Shown: positions 55,297-63,381 of the stretch, piece after piece
Numbering within the stretch: the first letter of the stretch is position 1
Layout of the letters: each line of letters begins with the position of its first letter
NCBI RefSeq assembly: GCF_002091955.1
Contig: NZ_MKKY01000091.1
Span: 5,001 to 69,000, forward strand
Direction: 5' to 3'
Source: Rhodococcus sp. 1168
GTDB taxonomy: Bacteria > Actinomycetota > Actinomycetes > Mycobacteriales > Mycobacteriaceae
Length of the DNA: 64,000 bases
Made by a program: the position numbers and the translations under genes
Notes under the pieces: generated by a model
Seen by the model: only the letters and a program-made list of their open reading frames with translations
Told to the model about the DNA's origin: nothing
Database searches by the model: none

Positions 55297-56459
55297 CCGT
55301 CGCGCGAGGCGGTGTTGGACAGCTGCAGTCGCCACGCTTGCGGGCCGCGTTCGAGGTAGCTGACCTCGAACCGGCCGGGCGTCCGTTGCTCGATCTGAGC
55401 CAGCAAGGGCAACGGATCATGTGGTGCGATCAAGATCATTCCCGCCCCGGCATGCACGGCGTCGAGGGCGCCGAAAACAGTGGCATGACGGATGGCATGC
55501 GGAACGGTGCGCACATCGAGTTCGGGCAACTCCGGTTCGTCCACGACACCGCATTCACAGACATGGTCGGTCGGCGGATGCCCCTCTCCTGCAGCGACAG
55601 TCGACGCCTTGGCTTCTACATTCGCCCACAGCGTAGCCAAGGATGTCGCTTTCGCCTGAGCGAGAGCAGGCAGCACGCGGCTTTCGAAGGTACGCAGGTA
55701 CTGGCCGAGGTGTACCCGCAGACCCGCGACCTCGGCAGCACTCTCCGCAGCGGACTGCGCGTCCGCTACTCGGAGGCTCGATGCAACGACCGCGTCGCGC
55801 TCGTGGACGACTCGATCTGCCAATGCCTCGTCGATCTCGCGCAAAGCCCGACCGAATTCTGCTGCCTCGGCGTCGAGTAGATCGACCAACGGACCGCTGC
55901 ACCACGCGAGGAGTTCGATACGAGTCCCGACGGCCGAGCCCTGATCCCCCGCACTCGCGGCGTCGATCACACGCGTCGCGTAGCCGGACAGCGCGCCGGA
56001 TACTTCAGCGTGCCGATTCAGGACTGCCTCGATAGCGGCGGCATCGGCGCCGGTGCTGGCGAGGACCACATCGGATCGCGCCGGCTCCTGAATGGCTTCT
56101 GGTGTCTTCGCCTTCTCGGACGGAGCCCGTTCGAGCAAGAAGAGCAGTAGGTGAGCTGGGGTGATCGCTTCGACAGAGTGCGGTATGTGTGCATCGACAT
56201 GAACTATCGCCCCGGCCGACATGTCGATCCGCTCGCCGCCGACCTCGATCACGGCATCTCCTGAAATAGACTGCAACACAATGGGTACCGCCGCGGTGTG
56301 CTCGGTCATCACGGCACCGGAATCGATGGTCAAACGAATCATCGTCACACCCGGCCCCTTGAAGACGCGACGAGTCTTGACCTTGCCCTTCTCCACCGGA
56401 CGCACCTGCTGCGCGCCATCAGTATTCCTGGCTACCAACGTATGAGTTGCAGCTTCCAT
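55293..56459 (-). CDS. cupin - helical - DUF2249 protein
   Basis: A 388-residue three-part protein. The N-terminus (about 25-110) is a cupin-like barrel with VPIVLQSISGDAVIEVGGERIDM and IVHVDAHIPHSVEAI. The middle (about 125-290) is helical, of hemerythrin-like length, with HLGQYLRTFESRVLPAL; the usual iron ligands are not all present. A CEC motif precedes the C-terminal DUF2249 domain (about 315-382; ELDVRTVPHAIRHATVFGALDA, FEVSYLERGPQAWRLQL). DUF2249 often accompanies hemerythrin or nitric-oxide-linked genes. The ATG follows GTGATACTTT by six bases, as in the nearby regulator gene. It heads an operon with the membrane protein. Confidence 0.82.
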   Translation of the reverse strand: MEAATHTLVARNTDGAQQVRPVEKGKVKTRRVFKGPGVTMIRLTIDSGAVMTEHTAAVPIVLQSISGDAVIEVGGERIDMSAGAIVHVDAHIPHSVEAITPAHLLLFLLERAPSEKAKTPEAIQEPARSDVVLASTGADAAAIEAVLNRHAEVSGALSGYATRVIDAASAGDQGSAVGTRIELLAWCSGPLVDLLDAEAAEFGRALREIDEALADRVVHERDAVVASSLRVADAQSAAESAAEVAGLRVHLGQYLRTFESRVLPALAQAKATSLATLWANVEAKASTVAAGEGHPPTDHVCECGVVDEPELPELDVRTVPHAIRHATVFGALDAVHAGAGMILIAPHDPLPLLAQIEQRTPGRFEVSYLERGPQAWRLQLSNTASRDG

Positions 56460-56475
56460 GACTAGAAAGTATCAC
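56460..56475 (-). promoter_or_regulatory. GTGATACTTT promoter element of the cupin/DUF2249 operon
   Basis: Read on the minus strand, GTGATACTTT (56475-56466) is followed by six bases and then the ATG at 56459. GATACT suits a -10 box for a leaderless transcript. The same 10 bases at the same distance precede the regulator gene. A second ATCAC on the plus strand lies at 56487-56491, 16 bases from the first, so a larger operator is possible. It also lies 30-40 bases upstream of the haemoglobin gene. Confidence 0.6.
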
Positions 56476-56505
56476 AATGCTTTTTAATCACCTAGGATCA
56501 ACAGC

Positions 56506-56931
56506 ATGATGCGCGACTTGAGAGACCGGCACGACGTCGAGACCATGGTCGGCGAGTTCTACGAACGAGCATTCGCTGATCCGTTGATCGGTCCGATATT
56601 CACCGAGATCGCAGTAATGGATCTAGGCCATCATCTGCCGATCATGTGCGACTTCTGGGAAACAGTGCTGTTTCGCGCAGGCAAGTACAAGCGCAACGCA
56701 TTTCAACTCCACGTCGCACTGAACGACAAGTTCCCACTGGAGCAGGAACACTTCGACCGGTGGCTCGAAATCTGGGTCGCCAACGTAGACGAGAGCTTCG
56801 CCGGACAGAAGGCCGAGGCAGCCAAGACCCAGGCGCGCCGAATCGCCTACTCGATTCATCGACGGCTTCACGCGAGTTCACGTCGCGAGAACGAATCCGT
56901 GAGTCCGCGCAGTGTCCAAGCGGGTCTGTGA
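56506..56931 (+). CDS. group III truncated haemoglobin
   Basis: A 141-residue haem protein of the truncated globin family. The protein begins with DLRDRHDVETMVGEFYERAFADPLIGPIF, holds LGHHLPIMCDFWETVLFRAGKY in the B-E region, and has the proximal histidine in FQLHVALNDKFPLEQEHFDRWLEIW. The fixed pattern fits group III (the Campylobacter Ctb type), which binds oxygen and nitric oxide. An AGGAT site lies upstream; two ATG codons start the gene. It is divergent from the DUF2249 operon and precedes the regulator gene by 35 bases on the same strand. Confidence 0.88.
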   Translation: MMRDLRDRHDVETMVGEFYERAFADPLIGPIFTEIAVMDLGHHLPIMCDFWETVLFRAGKYKRNAFQLHVALNDKFPLEQEHFDRWLEIWVANVDESFAGQKAEAAKTQARRIAYSIHRRLHASSRRENESVSPRSVQAGL

Positions 56932-56950
56932 TGTCTGAATTCAACGGATA

Positions 56951-56960
56951 GTGATACTTT
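56951..56960 (+). promoter_or_regulatory. GTGATACTTT promoter element of the cluster regulator
   Basis: GTGATACTTT lies six bases before the ATG at 56967, the same spacing as before the DUF2249 gene. GATACT may be the -10 box of a leaderless transcript. Another GTGAT lies at 56928-56932. The element lies downstream of the haemoglobin stop, giving the regulator its own promoter and making autoregulation plausible. Confidence 0.6.
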
Positions 56961-56966
56961 CAAACA

Positions 56967-57629
56967 ATGGCTGATCGGAGCGACAACGCCCATCACGCCG
57001 CGCTCGCATCCGAAACGCGGCGGCAGATACTCGACATGCTCGTCGAGTCTCGCGATCCTCTCGATGCGCTGAGCATAGCCACCAGAATCGACCTACATCT
57101 CACCACTGTTCGGTTTCATCTCGACCATCTCGAAGGCTCTGGAATGGTTCGGCGCCAGCCGGTCTCGGAGAAGCGTCGCGGACGGCCCCGGATTTTCTAC
57201 ACTGCCACGCCAGTGGTGCGGAGCGAGAGTTCGCAAGTACGACTCATCGATGCACTGGCCGAGGCGTTGGCGACCCACGACGACGGTGGCCGTGCGAGTG
57301 CGGAGGACGCTGGGAGGCAGTGGGCGGACGACCTCGTCGCCCAGAACGCGATGCCGGGAACGAACAACGCTGGGCTGCTGACCGTCCTCGACCAACTCGG
57401 CTTCGACCCACACACCGATGCCGAGGGAACGATTGAATTGAGAGCCTGCCCGTTTCGCGACTCGGCGGCGGCACATCCACAAGTGGTGTGTTCGGTGCAC
57501 CGCGGACTGATCGATCGAATACTCGAGATCGAAGAAGACTCCAGTCCGAACGTCGCGCTGCTCCCCTTCGTGCAACCCGGTCTGTGCGTGATCACAGGAA
57601 CCGGACGACCGAAGCTCCATGACGAATAA
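56967..57629 (+). CDS. winged-helix regulator with SufR-like cysteines
   Basis: A 220-residue regulator. The N-terminal winged helix (about 8-85) includes SETRRQILDMLVESRDPLDALSIA and LTTVRFHLDHLEGSGMVRR followed by RGRPRIFYTATP. The C-terminal half has Cys161 in LRACPFRD, Cys175 with His178 in VVCSVHRGL, and Cys207 in GLCVITG. This C-x13-C-x31-C arrangement is like SufR-type iron-sulphur regulators. A cluster sensing nitric oxide, oxygen or iron is the likely effector site. No Shine-Dalgarno; a shared promoter element sits just upstream. It likely controls its neighbours. Confidence 0.83.
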   Translation: MADRSDNAHHAALASETRRQILDMLVESRDPLDALSIATRIDLHLTTVRFHLDHLEGSGMVRRQPVSEKRRGRPRIFYTATPVVRSESSQVRLIDALAEALATHDDGGRASAEDAGRQWADDLVAQNAMPGTNNAGLLTVLDQLGFDPHTDAEGTIELRACPFRDSAAAHPQVVCSVHRGLIDRILEIEEDSSPNVALLPFVQPGLCVITGTGRPKLHDE

Positions 57630-57685
57630 ACCATACCTAAAAACGCCTGGTAAACGGCCCTACAGATAGGGCCTATGGTGGGGTC

Positions 57686-57865
57686 ATGTACATACCTAGC
57701 AATCTTCGCTGCCATGACAGAGGCGCAGGCACACTATGTGCGGAGCGTGTCACTCACCGGTTCGGCGATCCCGCCGGTACCTCAGACGCCAAGTGGGTCT
57801 ACTACCAGTGCAGTGCGGACACGCAACACACCACCGGATATGTCGACCGCCCGATGACCGACTGA
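57686..57865 (+). CDS. small Cys/His-rich protein
   Basis: A 59-residue product beginning MYIPSNLRCHDRGAG, with cysteines 9, 18 and 42 and nearby histidines 10, 24 and 49. The middle VTHRFGDPAGTSDAKWVYYQC reads as compact folded protein. Spacing of Cys and His suggests a zinc or metal site, though the ligands are not a classical ribbon. GTGGGG lies just before the ATG. It follows the regulator by 56 bases on the same strand. No family recognised. A different frame over the same bases is less protein-like and is rejected. Confidence 0.55.
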   Translation: MYIPSNLRCHDRGAGTLCAERVTHRFGDPAGTSDAKWVYYQCSADTQHTTGYVDRPMTD

Positions 57866-57887
57866 CAACGGTGGCTCAGACGTCCAT

Positions 57888-58082
57888 CTAGTCCTGCTGG
57901 CTGGAATCCTGGTGTCGTGCCTTTATCTCCGCTTCGAACCTCTCGATCAGCCGACCCGTCTCGGCCAACGTATCGTCTCCGGCTCCTTCGTCCATCGAGG
58001 CGTCACGTCCCCGCCGGAGTGCAGCCAATTCTGCGTCGAGCTCATGGTTGTCTAAAACTCGTGGGTCCAACATGATGACCAT
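57888..58082 (-). CDS. small charged helical protein
   Basis: A 64-residue (or 61, from the ATG three codons later) acidic protein. It opens MLDPRVLDNHELDAELAALRRGRD and ends in a helix with ETGRLIERFEAEIKARHQD. Leucine spacing fits a short coiled coil. No family recognised. Both neighbours read on the plus strand. The ribosome site is weak. Coding character supports it moderately. Confidence 0.5.
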   Translation of the reverse strand: MVIMLDPRVLDNHELDAELAALRRGRDASMDEGAGDDTLAETGRLIERFEAEIKARHQDSSQQD

Positions 58083-58139
58083 TGTCCGTCAGCCATCGCC
58101 GAACATGCAGCACTTTCGCAACGTGAAACGCTTTCGATC

Positions 58140-58637
58140 ATGACCACGATCCATAGTTTTCCGCCGATTATCTCCGAGAACGCACACACGCTGATACTCG
58201 GATCGATGCCGGGAATCGCGTCACTGACTGCCCAGGCCTACTACGCACATCCACGAAATGCATTCTGGCCGATCATGGGAGAACTGTTCGAGGCCGGACC
58301 GAACCTGAACTACGAAGATCGAGTTGGCGCGCTACGACGCCACGGTATCGCCGTCTGGGACGTGATGAAGCTGTGCACGCGAACAGGAAGTCTCGACTCC
58401 GCGATCGTCGAATCCTCCATCGAGATCAACGATTTCGCCACGCTCCTCGAACATCACCCTTCGATCAACCGCATCTTCTTCAATGGTGCCAAAGCTGCAA
58501 ACAGCTATCGGCGGTACGCACCGACGACTGTGCGTACCGCCGAAGTTACGACGGCCCTGCTCCCGTCGACGAGCCCGGCGCACGCGTCCATGAGTTTCGA
58601 GGCCAAGCTCGCTGCGTGGGCTGTCGTCGGACGCTGA
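58140..58637 (+). CDS. DNA-deoxyinosine glycosylase-like (uracil-DNA glycosylase family 6)
   Basis: A 165-residue member of the uracil-DNA glycosylase superfamily. It has LILGSMPGIASLTAQAYYAHPRNAFWPIMGELF near residues 18-50, which is the hypoxanthine-DNA glycosylase type with PGxxS and YYAHPRNxFW. The C-terminal loop LLPSTSPAHAS holds the usual DNA-intercalating segment. Family 6 enzymes remove hypoxanthine from deaminated adenine. It stands alone with a short upstream region. Confidence 0.87.
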   Translation: MTTIHSFPPIISENAHTLILGSMPGIASLTAQAYYAHPRNAFWPIMGELFEAGPNLNYEDRVGALRRHGIAVWDVMKLCTRTGSLDSAIVESSIEINDFATLLEHHPSINRIFFNGAKAANSYRRYAPTTVRTAEVTTALLPSTSPAHASMSFEAKLAAWAVVGR

Positions 58638-58733
58638 ACTCGGTTGCGCTGGGCCGCCGTTGGTATTTCAGGTCGTCTGTGCGGTTGTATCTTCGGTGAG
58701 AGAACCACGATCCCACCCACCCACGGAGCACGC

Positions 58734-59150
58734 ATGAATGAGAACCGCCAGGAGATCGAAGAGCAGCTCACCGAAATCGCCTGGATCCTCGACCACAAAG
58801 AGTGGGACCGCCTCGGCGAGATCTTCACCGAGGACGCCGAAGGCTACGGCCAGAAGGGTCTGCCGGCGATCACCGCCAACACCATCCGCTACCTCGGCCG
58901 CTGCGGGCCCACCCAGCACTTGACCGGCAACTACCGCGTCCGGGTCGATGGAGACCGGGCCACCTCGACGAGCTACATTCGGGCCATACACTTTTCCGCG
59001 CCTGGGCGCCCGGTACAGCACTGGGACTTCGTAGGGATATACGACGACAGGTGGTTGCGCACGGATGCGGGCTGGCGGATCACCCACCGTTCGTGTCAGC
59101 CGTTGGGCACCCTCGGCGACCTTGTCCTCCCGGTAGAGGACGGTGCCTGA
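58734..59150 (+). CDS. nuclear transport factor 2-like (SnoaL) protein
   Basis: A 138-residue protein with the cone-shaped NTF2-like fold. Typical parts are EIEEQLTEIAWILDHKEWDRLGEIFTEDAEG (about 7-37), AITANTIRYLG and the C-terminal IYDDRWLRTDAGWRITHRSCQ. Members act as small-molecule isomerases, cyclases or dehydratases; no catalytic assignment can be made here. The ATG at 58734 has ACGGAGC upstream; an earlier frame to 58644 is not supported. Confidence 0.8.
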   Translation: MNENRQEIEEQLTEIAWILDHKEWDRLGEIFTEDAEGYGQKGLPAITANTIRYLGRCGPTQHLTGNYRVRVDGDRATSTSYIRAIHFSAPGRPVQHWDFVGIYDDRWLRTDAGWRITHRSCQPLGTLGDLVLPVEDGA

Positions 59151-59201
59151 CGCGCTCCACCGTCAGCGACGTTCGGTTGTCTCGAGGCACTGCCCGACAA
59201 C

Positions 59202-60128
59202 TTACGTAGCTAGTCGTTCTTTCTTGGGAAAGTGTCGAATCAGGCCCTCTTGGACGACGGTAGCCAACAACAGCCCGTCCATCGAGAAGAAGCGACCGGT
59301 GGCCAAGCCCCGCGAACCAGCAGCTACCGGTGATTCGGTGGCATAGAGCGCCCATTCGTCGAATCGGAACGGCCGGTGGAACCAAATCGAGTGATTGACG
59401 GTCGCCGCAACGATCCGATCGAAACCCCATGAAAGCCCGTGAGTGGTGATGATGGAGTCGAGCACTGTCGTGTCCGACGCGTACGCCATCGTGGCCGCAT
59501 GGTAAATCGACGCATCGGGAAGTTCACCGTCGGCTTTCATCCACACACGATTGTGCGTGAGCCTCTCACCGGTTCCCTGCATGATCCAGGTGGGGTCGTT
59601 GGCGTAACGCATGTCGATCGGTTTGAGCGCGTTTACGAACATCTGCAGGCGATCTTCGTATCCGATGAAGTGATCGCCGAGCGGAGGCAACGCATCCGGG
59701 TACGGCACGTCGGGTAGTTCGACGCTGTGCTCGAGCCCCTTACCGAAGTCCTGGAACGCGGCCAACATCACGAACAACTCGTTGCCATCCTGAACCGCGG
59801 TGACCTGCCGGTTGGCGAAGGCGCGTCCGTCGCGCTGGATGGACACGTGATAATCGATGGGCTTCTTGACGTCTCCGCCACGGATGAAGTGTGCGTTGAC
59901 AGCGTGCACATCGCGGCTGGTGCCCTCGACCGTCTTACCGGCCGCGATCAGAGCTTGCGAGACGAGTTGGCCGCCGAAAGTGCGGCTGCCCACCTGGCGT
60001 GGATGCACCCCCCGGTACACACCATCACCGATCTGCTCGAGGTCGAGCAACTCGAGAAGCGTCTGCAGATCCGTCTTCACATCGGTCCCGGGCAACGGTG
60101 CGGCACCAGGTCCCCCCACATCTGCCAC
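59202..60128 (-). CDS. tesB: acyl-CoA thioesterase II
   Basis: TesB releases free fatty acids from acyl-CoA. The 308-residue protein is a double hot-dog fold. The first half has GSRTFGGQLVSQALIAAGKTV (about 47-67) and VHAVNAHFIRGGD. The second half has MAYASDTTVLDS, LSWGFDRIVAATVNHSIWFHRPF and the terminal FSMDGLLLATVVQEGLIR, holding the expected Asp-Thr-Gln catalytic trio. The GTG at 60128 touches the pyk stop with no gap, so it is cotranscribed with pyk. This pair matches Rv1618-Rv1617 in M. tuberculosis. Confidence 0.93.
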   Translation of the reverse strand: MADVGGPGAAPLPGTDVKTDLQTLLELLDLEQIGDGVYRGVHPRQVGSRTFGGQLVSQALIAAGKTVEGTSRDVHAVNAHFIRGGDVKKPIDYHVSIQRDGRAFANRQVTAVQDGNELFVMLAAFQDFGKGLEHSVELPDVPYPDALPPLGDHFIGYEDRLQMFVNALKPIDMRYANDPTWIMQGTGERLTHNRVWMKADGELPDASIYHAATMAYASDTTVLDSIITTHGLSWGFDRIVAATVNHSIWFHRPFRFDEWALYATESPVAAGSRGLATGRFFSMDGLLLATVVQEGLIRHFPKKERLAT

Positions 60129-61547
60129 TTACCGGTCCTCTTCCCCAATTCGGTGCACATGGATCAAGTTGGTCGAGCCTACTGTGCCGGGGGGCGCACC
60201 GGCGACGATAACGACCTGATCGCCCTTGTTGTAACGGCCGAGTTCGAGCAAGGCTTTGTCGACTTCGAGCACCATCGCATCGGTTGTTTCGACCTCTGGA
60301 ACCAGGAACGTCTCGGTCCCCCAGCTCAAGGAAAGCTGACTACGGACCTCCGGAATCGAGGTGAACGCGAGCAGCGGGAGCGAGGTGTGCAGACGGGCCA
60401 GGCGTCGTACGGTGTCGCCGGACTGAGTGAACGCCACAAGCGCCTTGGCATCGAGGCGCTCACCGATATCTCGGGCGGCGTAGGAGATGACGCCACGCTT
60501 GGTACGCGGCGTGTGTGTCAACGGTGGAACGCCTTCGCCCTCGGTCTCGACCGTTTCCACGATCCGAGCCATCGTGCGCACGGTCTCCATGACGTATTTG
60601 CCGACAGAGGTCTCACCGGAGAGCATGACTGCATCGGTTCCGTCGAGAACCGCGTTCGCCACGTCGGACGCTTCGGCTCTCGTAGGCCGCGAATTCTCGA
60701 TCATCGACTCGAGCATCTGAGTGGCGACGATGACGGGCTTGGCGTTGGCGCGAGCAATTTGAATGGCACGCTTCTGCACCAGAGGTACCTGTTCGAGCGG
60801 CAACTCGACGCCGAGGTCACCGCGGGCGACCATCACAGCGTCGAATGCAAGAACGATGGCTTCGAGATTGTCGACCGCTTCGGGCTTTTCGATCTTGGCG
60901 ATGACCGGCACTCGGCGGCCGACTCGGTCCATGATGGCGTGGACGAGTTCTACGTCGGCAGGCGAACGGACGAACGACAATGCGATGAAGTCGACGCCGA
61001 GGTCCAGGGCGAATTCGAGGTCCGCGATGTCCTTTTCCGACAGTGCCGGAACCGATACGTCCATACCCGGCAGGGATACGCCCTTGTTGTTGCTGACCGG
61101 TCCGCCCTCGGTGACCCGACAGAGAACGTCGTTGCCTTCGACACCGGTGACGACGAGTCCGACCTTGCCGTCGTCGACCAGCAGGCGGTCGCCTTCCTTG
61201 GCGTCCTGTGCCAACTCCTTGTAAGTCGTCGACACCCGATCATGAGTGCCTTCGACCTCGTCGACGGTGATGCGCACCAATTCGCCGGCGGCCCAGGTGG
61301 TTTTGCCCTCGGCGAATCGACCGAGGCGAATCTTCGGGCCCTGGAGATCGGCGAGAATTCCCACGGCCTTGCCGGTGAGATTCGATGCCTCTCGAACCCT
61401 CTCGTAGTTCGCCTGATGATCAGGGTGATCACCGTGGCTGAAATTCAGTCTGGCGACATCCATTCCACTCTCTACGAGTTCACGGATTCGCTCACTGGTA
61501 GCGGTTGCAGGTCCAAGGGTGCAAACGATCTTCGTACGTCGGCTCAC
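60129..61547 (-). CDS. pyk: pyruvate kinase
   Basis: This last glycolytic enzyme makes pyruvate and ATP from phosphoenolpyruvate and ADP. The 472-residue protein begins MSRRTKIVCTLGPATAT (GTG start). It has GPKIRLG near residues 70-76, VIAKIEKPEAVDNL with the catalytic lysine (about 215-228), MVARGDLGVELP (about 238-249) and the C-terminal regulatory domain from about 335. Length and motifs are those of actinobacterial enzymes. Confidence 0.97.
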   Translation of the reverse strand: MSRRTKIVCTLGPATATSERIRELVESGMDVARLNFSHGDHPDHQANYERVREASNLTGKAVGILADLQGPKIRLGRFAEGKTTWAAGELVRITVDEVEGTHDRVSTTYKELAQDAKEGDRLLVDDGKVGLVVTGVEGNDVLCRVTEGGPVSNNKGVSLPGMDVSVPALSEKDIADLEFALDLGVDFIALSFVRSPADVELVHAIMDRVGRRVPVIAKIEKPEAVDNLEAIVLAFDAVMVARGDLGVELPLEQVPLVQKRAIQIARANAKPVIVATQMLESMIENSRPTRAEASDVANAVLDGTDAVMLSGETSVGKYVMETVRTMARIVETVETEGEGVPPLTHTPRTKRGVISYAARDIGERLDAKALVAFTQSGDTVRRLARLHTSLPLLAFTSIPEVRSQLSLSWGTETFLVPEVETTDAMVLEVDKALLELGRYNKGDQVVIVAGAPPGTVGSTNLIHVHRIGEEDR

Positions 61548-62014
61548 GAAGACGAGCCTAGTCGGTGCGTTGGTTCCACTCGTCGGCAGAGGCGACCAAC
61601 GAAAACATACTCGAAAGTAATAAGACTCAGGCCGTGCTCAGAGCACCTGCATCGGTTCAGAACACGGGGAGCGGCAGCGCCGCGACGCGCCCCTCCCTCA
61701 ACGCAACCGACGGTCGTCGGTGGTGTGCGAACCCTGCGCCGCGCGGTGCCTGGGTCGATCCCGCGATGACCTGATCGCCTGCAGACGTGAAGCTACCCAG
61801 TCAGCGCCCCTTCGATCGGACCAGGGACGTAGGTGACCGTCTTCGTTTACACGCACGGCTACGCGCATCACCTCCGAGTCGCTCGATTGCTGGACCTGAG
61901 CACGAACTACATGCAGGTACAATCCCTCGCGATAGTTGCTTTTCACAGCGTCGGTGCGCTTTGTTCCGTGAGCGTCTTCGGAACTGCGTATTGCCCAAGC
62001 GGAGCTGAGGAATC
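61548..62014. other. intergenic region between pyk and the APC permease
   Basis: No convincing gene. The minus strand should carry the pyk promoter; GAGTATGTT near 61600-61610 could be its -10, with no clear -35. The plus strand carries the permease ribosome site GGAGCTGAGGAATC just before 62015. A plus frame 61833-62018 overlaps the permease start by 4 bases but lacks a good start and coding look. No repeat or hairpin of note was seen. Confidence 0.5.
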
Positions 62015-63289
62015 ATGACCGGTCAACCAACTCTCCCCCGCACACTCGGCCTCACCGACGCCGTTGCGATCGGTCTCGGGTCGATGATCGGCGCAGGAAT
62101 CTTTGCCTCGTTCGCACCAGCCGCAGCTGCGGCTGGTGCCGGTCTGCTCATCGGGTTGGCGATCGCGGCAGTCGTCGCCGTCTGCAATGCCACATCATCT
62201 GCGCAACTCGCCGCCCAATACCCAACCTCGGGTGGCAGCTACATCTACGGCCGCCAACAGCTCAGCCATTGGGCGGGTTTCCTGGCCGGGTGGAGCTTCG
62301 TGATCGGCAAGACCGCTAGTTGTGCTGCGATGGCGCTGACATTCGCCACGTATGCCGCGCCACCCGTCTACGCCAAACCTGTTGCGGTTGCTGCGATCCT
62401 GACACTGGCGGCGGTCAACTACTTCGGGGTCACCCGCACTGCCGGATTGACGAAGATCATCGTGATAGTCGTACTGGTCGTGCTTGCGGTGACCGTCTTC
62501 ATCGGACTCACTGGGCCAAAGTTTGCGCCAACATCGTTCGGCAGCAATCTGTTTGGGCAGGGTCTGTACGGGATTCTGCAGTCGGCCGGGCTGCTGTTCT
62601 TCGCGTTTGCCGGTTACGCTCGCATCGCGACCATGGGCGAGGAAGTGACCGAACCGAAACGCACCATTCCTCGAGCCATCGTGACCGCGCTATCGATCAT
62701 ACTGGCCATCTACGCGATAGTAGCGGTCACTGTCCTTCTGGTCATCGGACCGGAGAAGCTGGCTACATCGACAGCACCTCTGGTCGAGTTGGTTACCGCC
62801 AGCGGCCAATCGTGGGCAATTCCGCTGGTGCGAGTCGGTGCCGCCACAGCCGCGCTGGGCGCACTCTTGGCTCTGATCGCCGGTGTGGGGCGCACGTCGC
62901 TGGCAATGGCCCGCCACCGAGACTTGCCCAGGTTCTTTGCCGCGGTGCACCCTAGGTACGGGGTTCCCCATCACGCCGAGATCGCCCTCGCGGTAGTGGT
63001 CAGCATCCTGGTCGTAACAGTCGACCTGCGCAGTGCCATCGGTTTTTCATCGTTCGGTGTGCTGCTGTACTACTTGATTGCAAACCTCAGCGCCTTGACA
63101 CAAAAACCAGAGAATCGACGCTATCCAAGGATCGTGCAGCTTCTCGGGATCGCCGGATGTAGTGTCCTGGTCGTCACTCTTCCTCTCGCCGCGATAGCTA
63201 CCGGAGTGTTGGTCCTGATCGTCGGGATCATCTACCGCACCGTGCGGACACACAGGTTCGACATCAGCGCCCCACCTTCGAGTGACTGA
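62015..63289 (+). CDS. APC family amino acid permease
   Basis: A 424-residue membrane transporter with about twelve helices. The first half begins LGLTDAVAIGLGSMIGAGIFASF, the helix-breaking GSMIGAGIF site where APC proteins bind the substrate backbone. Later blocks are AAQYPTSGGSYIYGRQQLSHWAGFLAGWSFVIGK and FFAFAGYARIATMGEEVTEPKRTIPRAI. The last suits amino acid/polyamine transporters. GGAG lies upstream of the ATG. The substrate is unknown. No paired enzyme adjacent. Confidence 0.9.
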   Translation: MTGQPTLPRTLGLTDAVAIGLGSMIGAGIFASFAPAAAAAGAGLLIGLAIAAVVAVCNATSSAQLAAQYPTSGGSYIYGRQQLSHWAGFLAGWSFVIGKTASCAAMALTFATYAAPPVYAKPVAVAAILTLAAVNYFGVTRTAGLTKIIVIVVLVVLAVTVFIGLTGPKFAPTSFGSNLFGQGLYGILQSAGLLFFAFAGYARIATMGEEVTEPKRTIPRAIVTALSIILAIYAIVAVTVLLVIGPEKLATSTAPLVELVTASGQSWAIPLVRVGAATAALGALLALIAGVGRTSLAMARHRDLPRFFAAVHPRYGVPHHAEIALAVVVSILVVTVDLRSAIGFSSFGVLLYYLIANLSALTQKPENRRYPRIVQLLGIAGCSVLVVTLPLAAIATGVLVLIVGIIYRTVRTHRFDISAPPSSD

Positions 63290-63381
63290 CTGCATCGACG
63301 TCGCGGTCAGCGCACCAGTCTTCACAACGTCGAGAGGGCCGTCGTCTTCTGAGGCCGACAACGGACCGGGTCGTTGAGGAG

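Noticed and set aside
57675..57857. Plus-strand frame of 60 codons over the small Cys/His gene
   Set aside because: The frame at 57686-57865 over the same bases is far more protein-like (Trp, Tyr, Cys, His) and has a better start; this one is Ser/Thr/Pro-rich in the manner of shadow frames.
59727..61769. 680-codon plus-strand frame opposite tesB and pyk
   Set aside because: Same reason: a shadow of two well-identified enzymes. Length alone is not evidence in DNA of this composition.
61833..62018. Plus-strand 61-codon frame overlapping the APC permease start by 4 bases
   Set aside because: The overlap looks operon-like, but the frame lacks a ribosome site, has no recognisable composition, and the permease has its own strong GGAG site.
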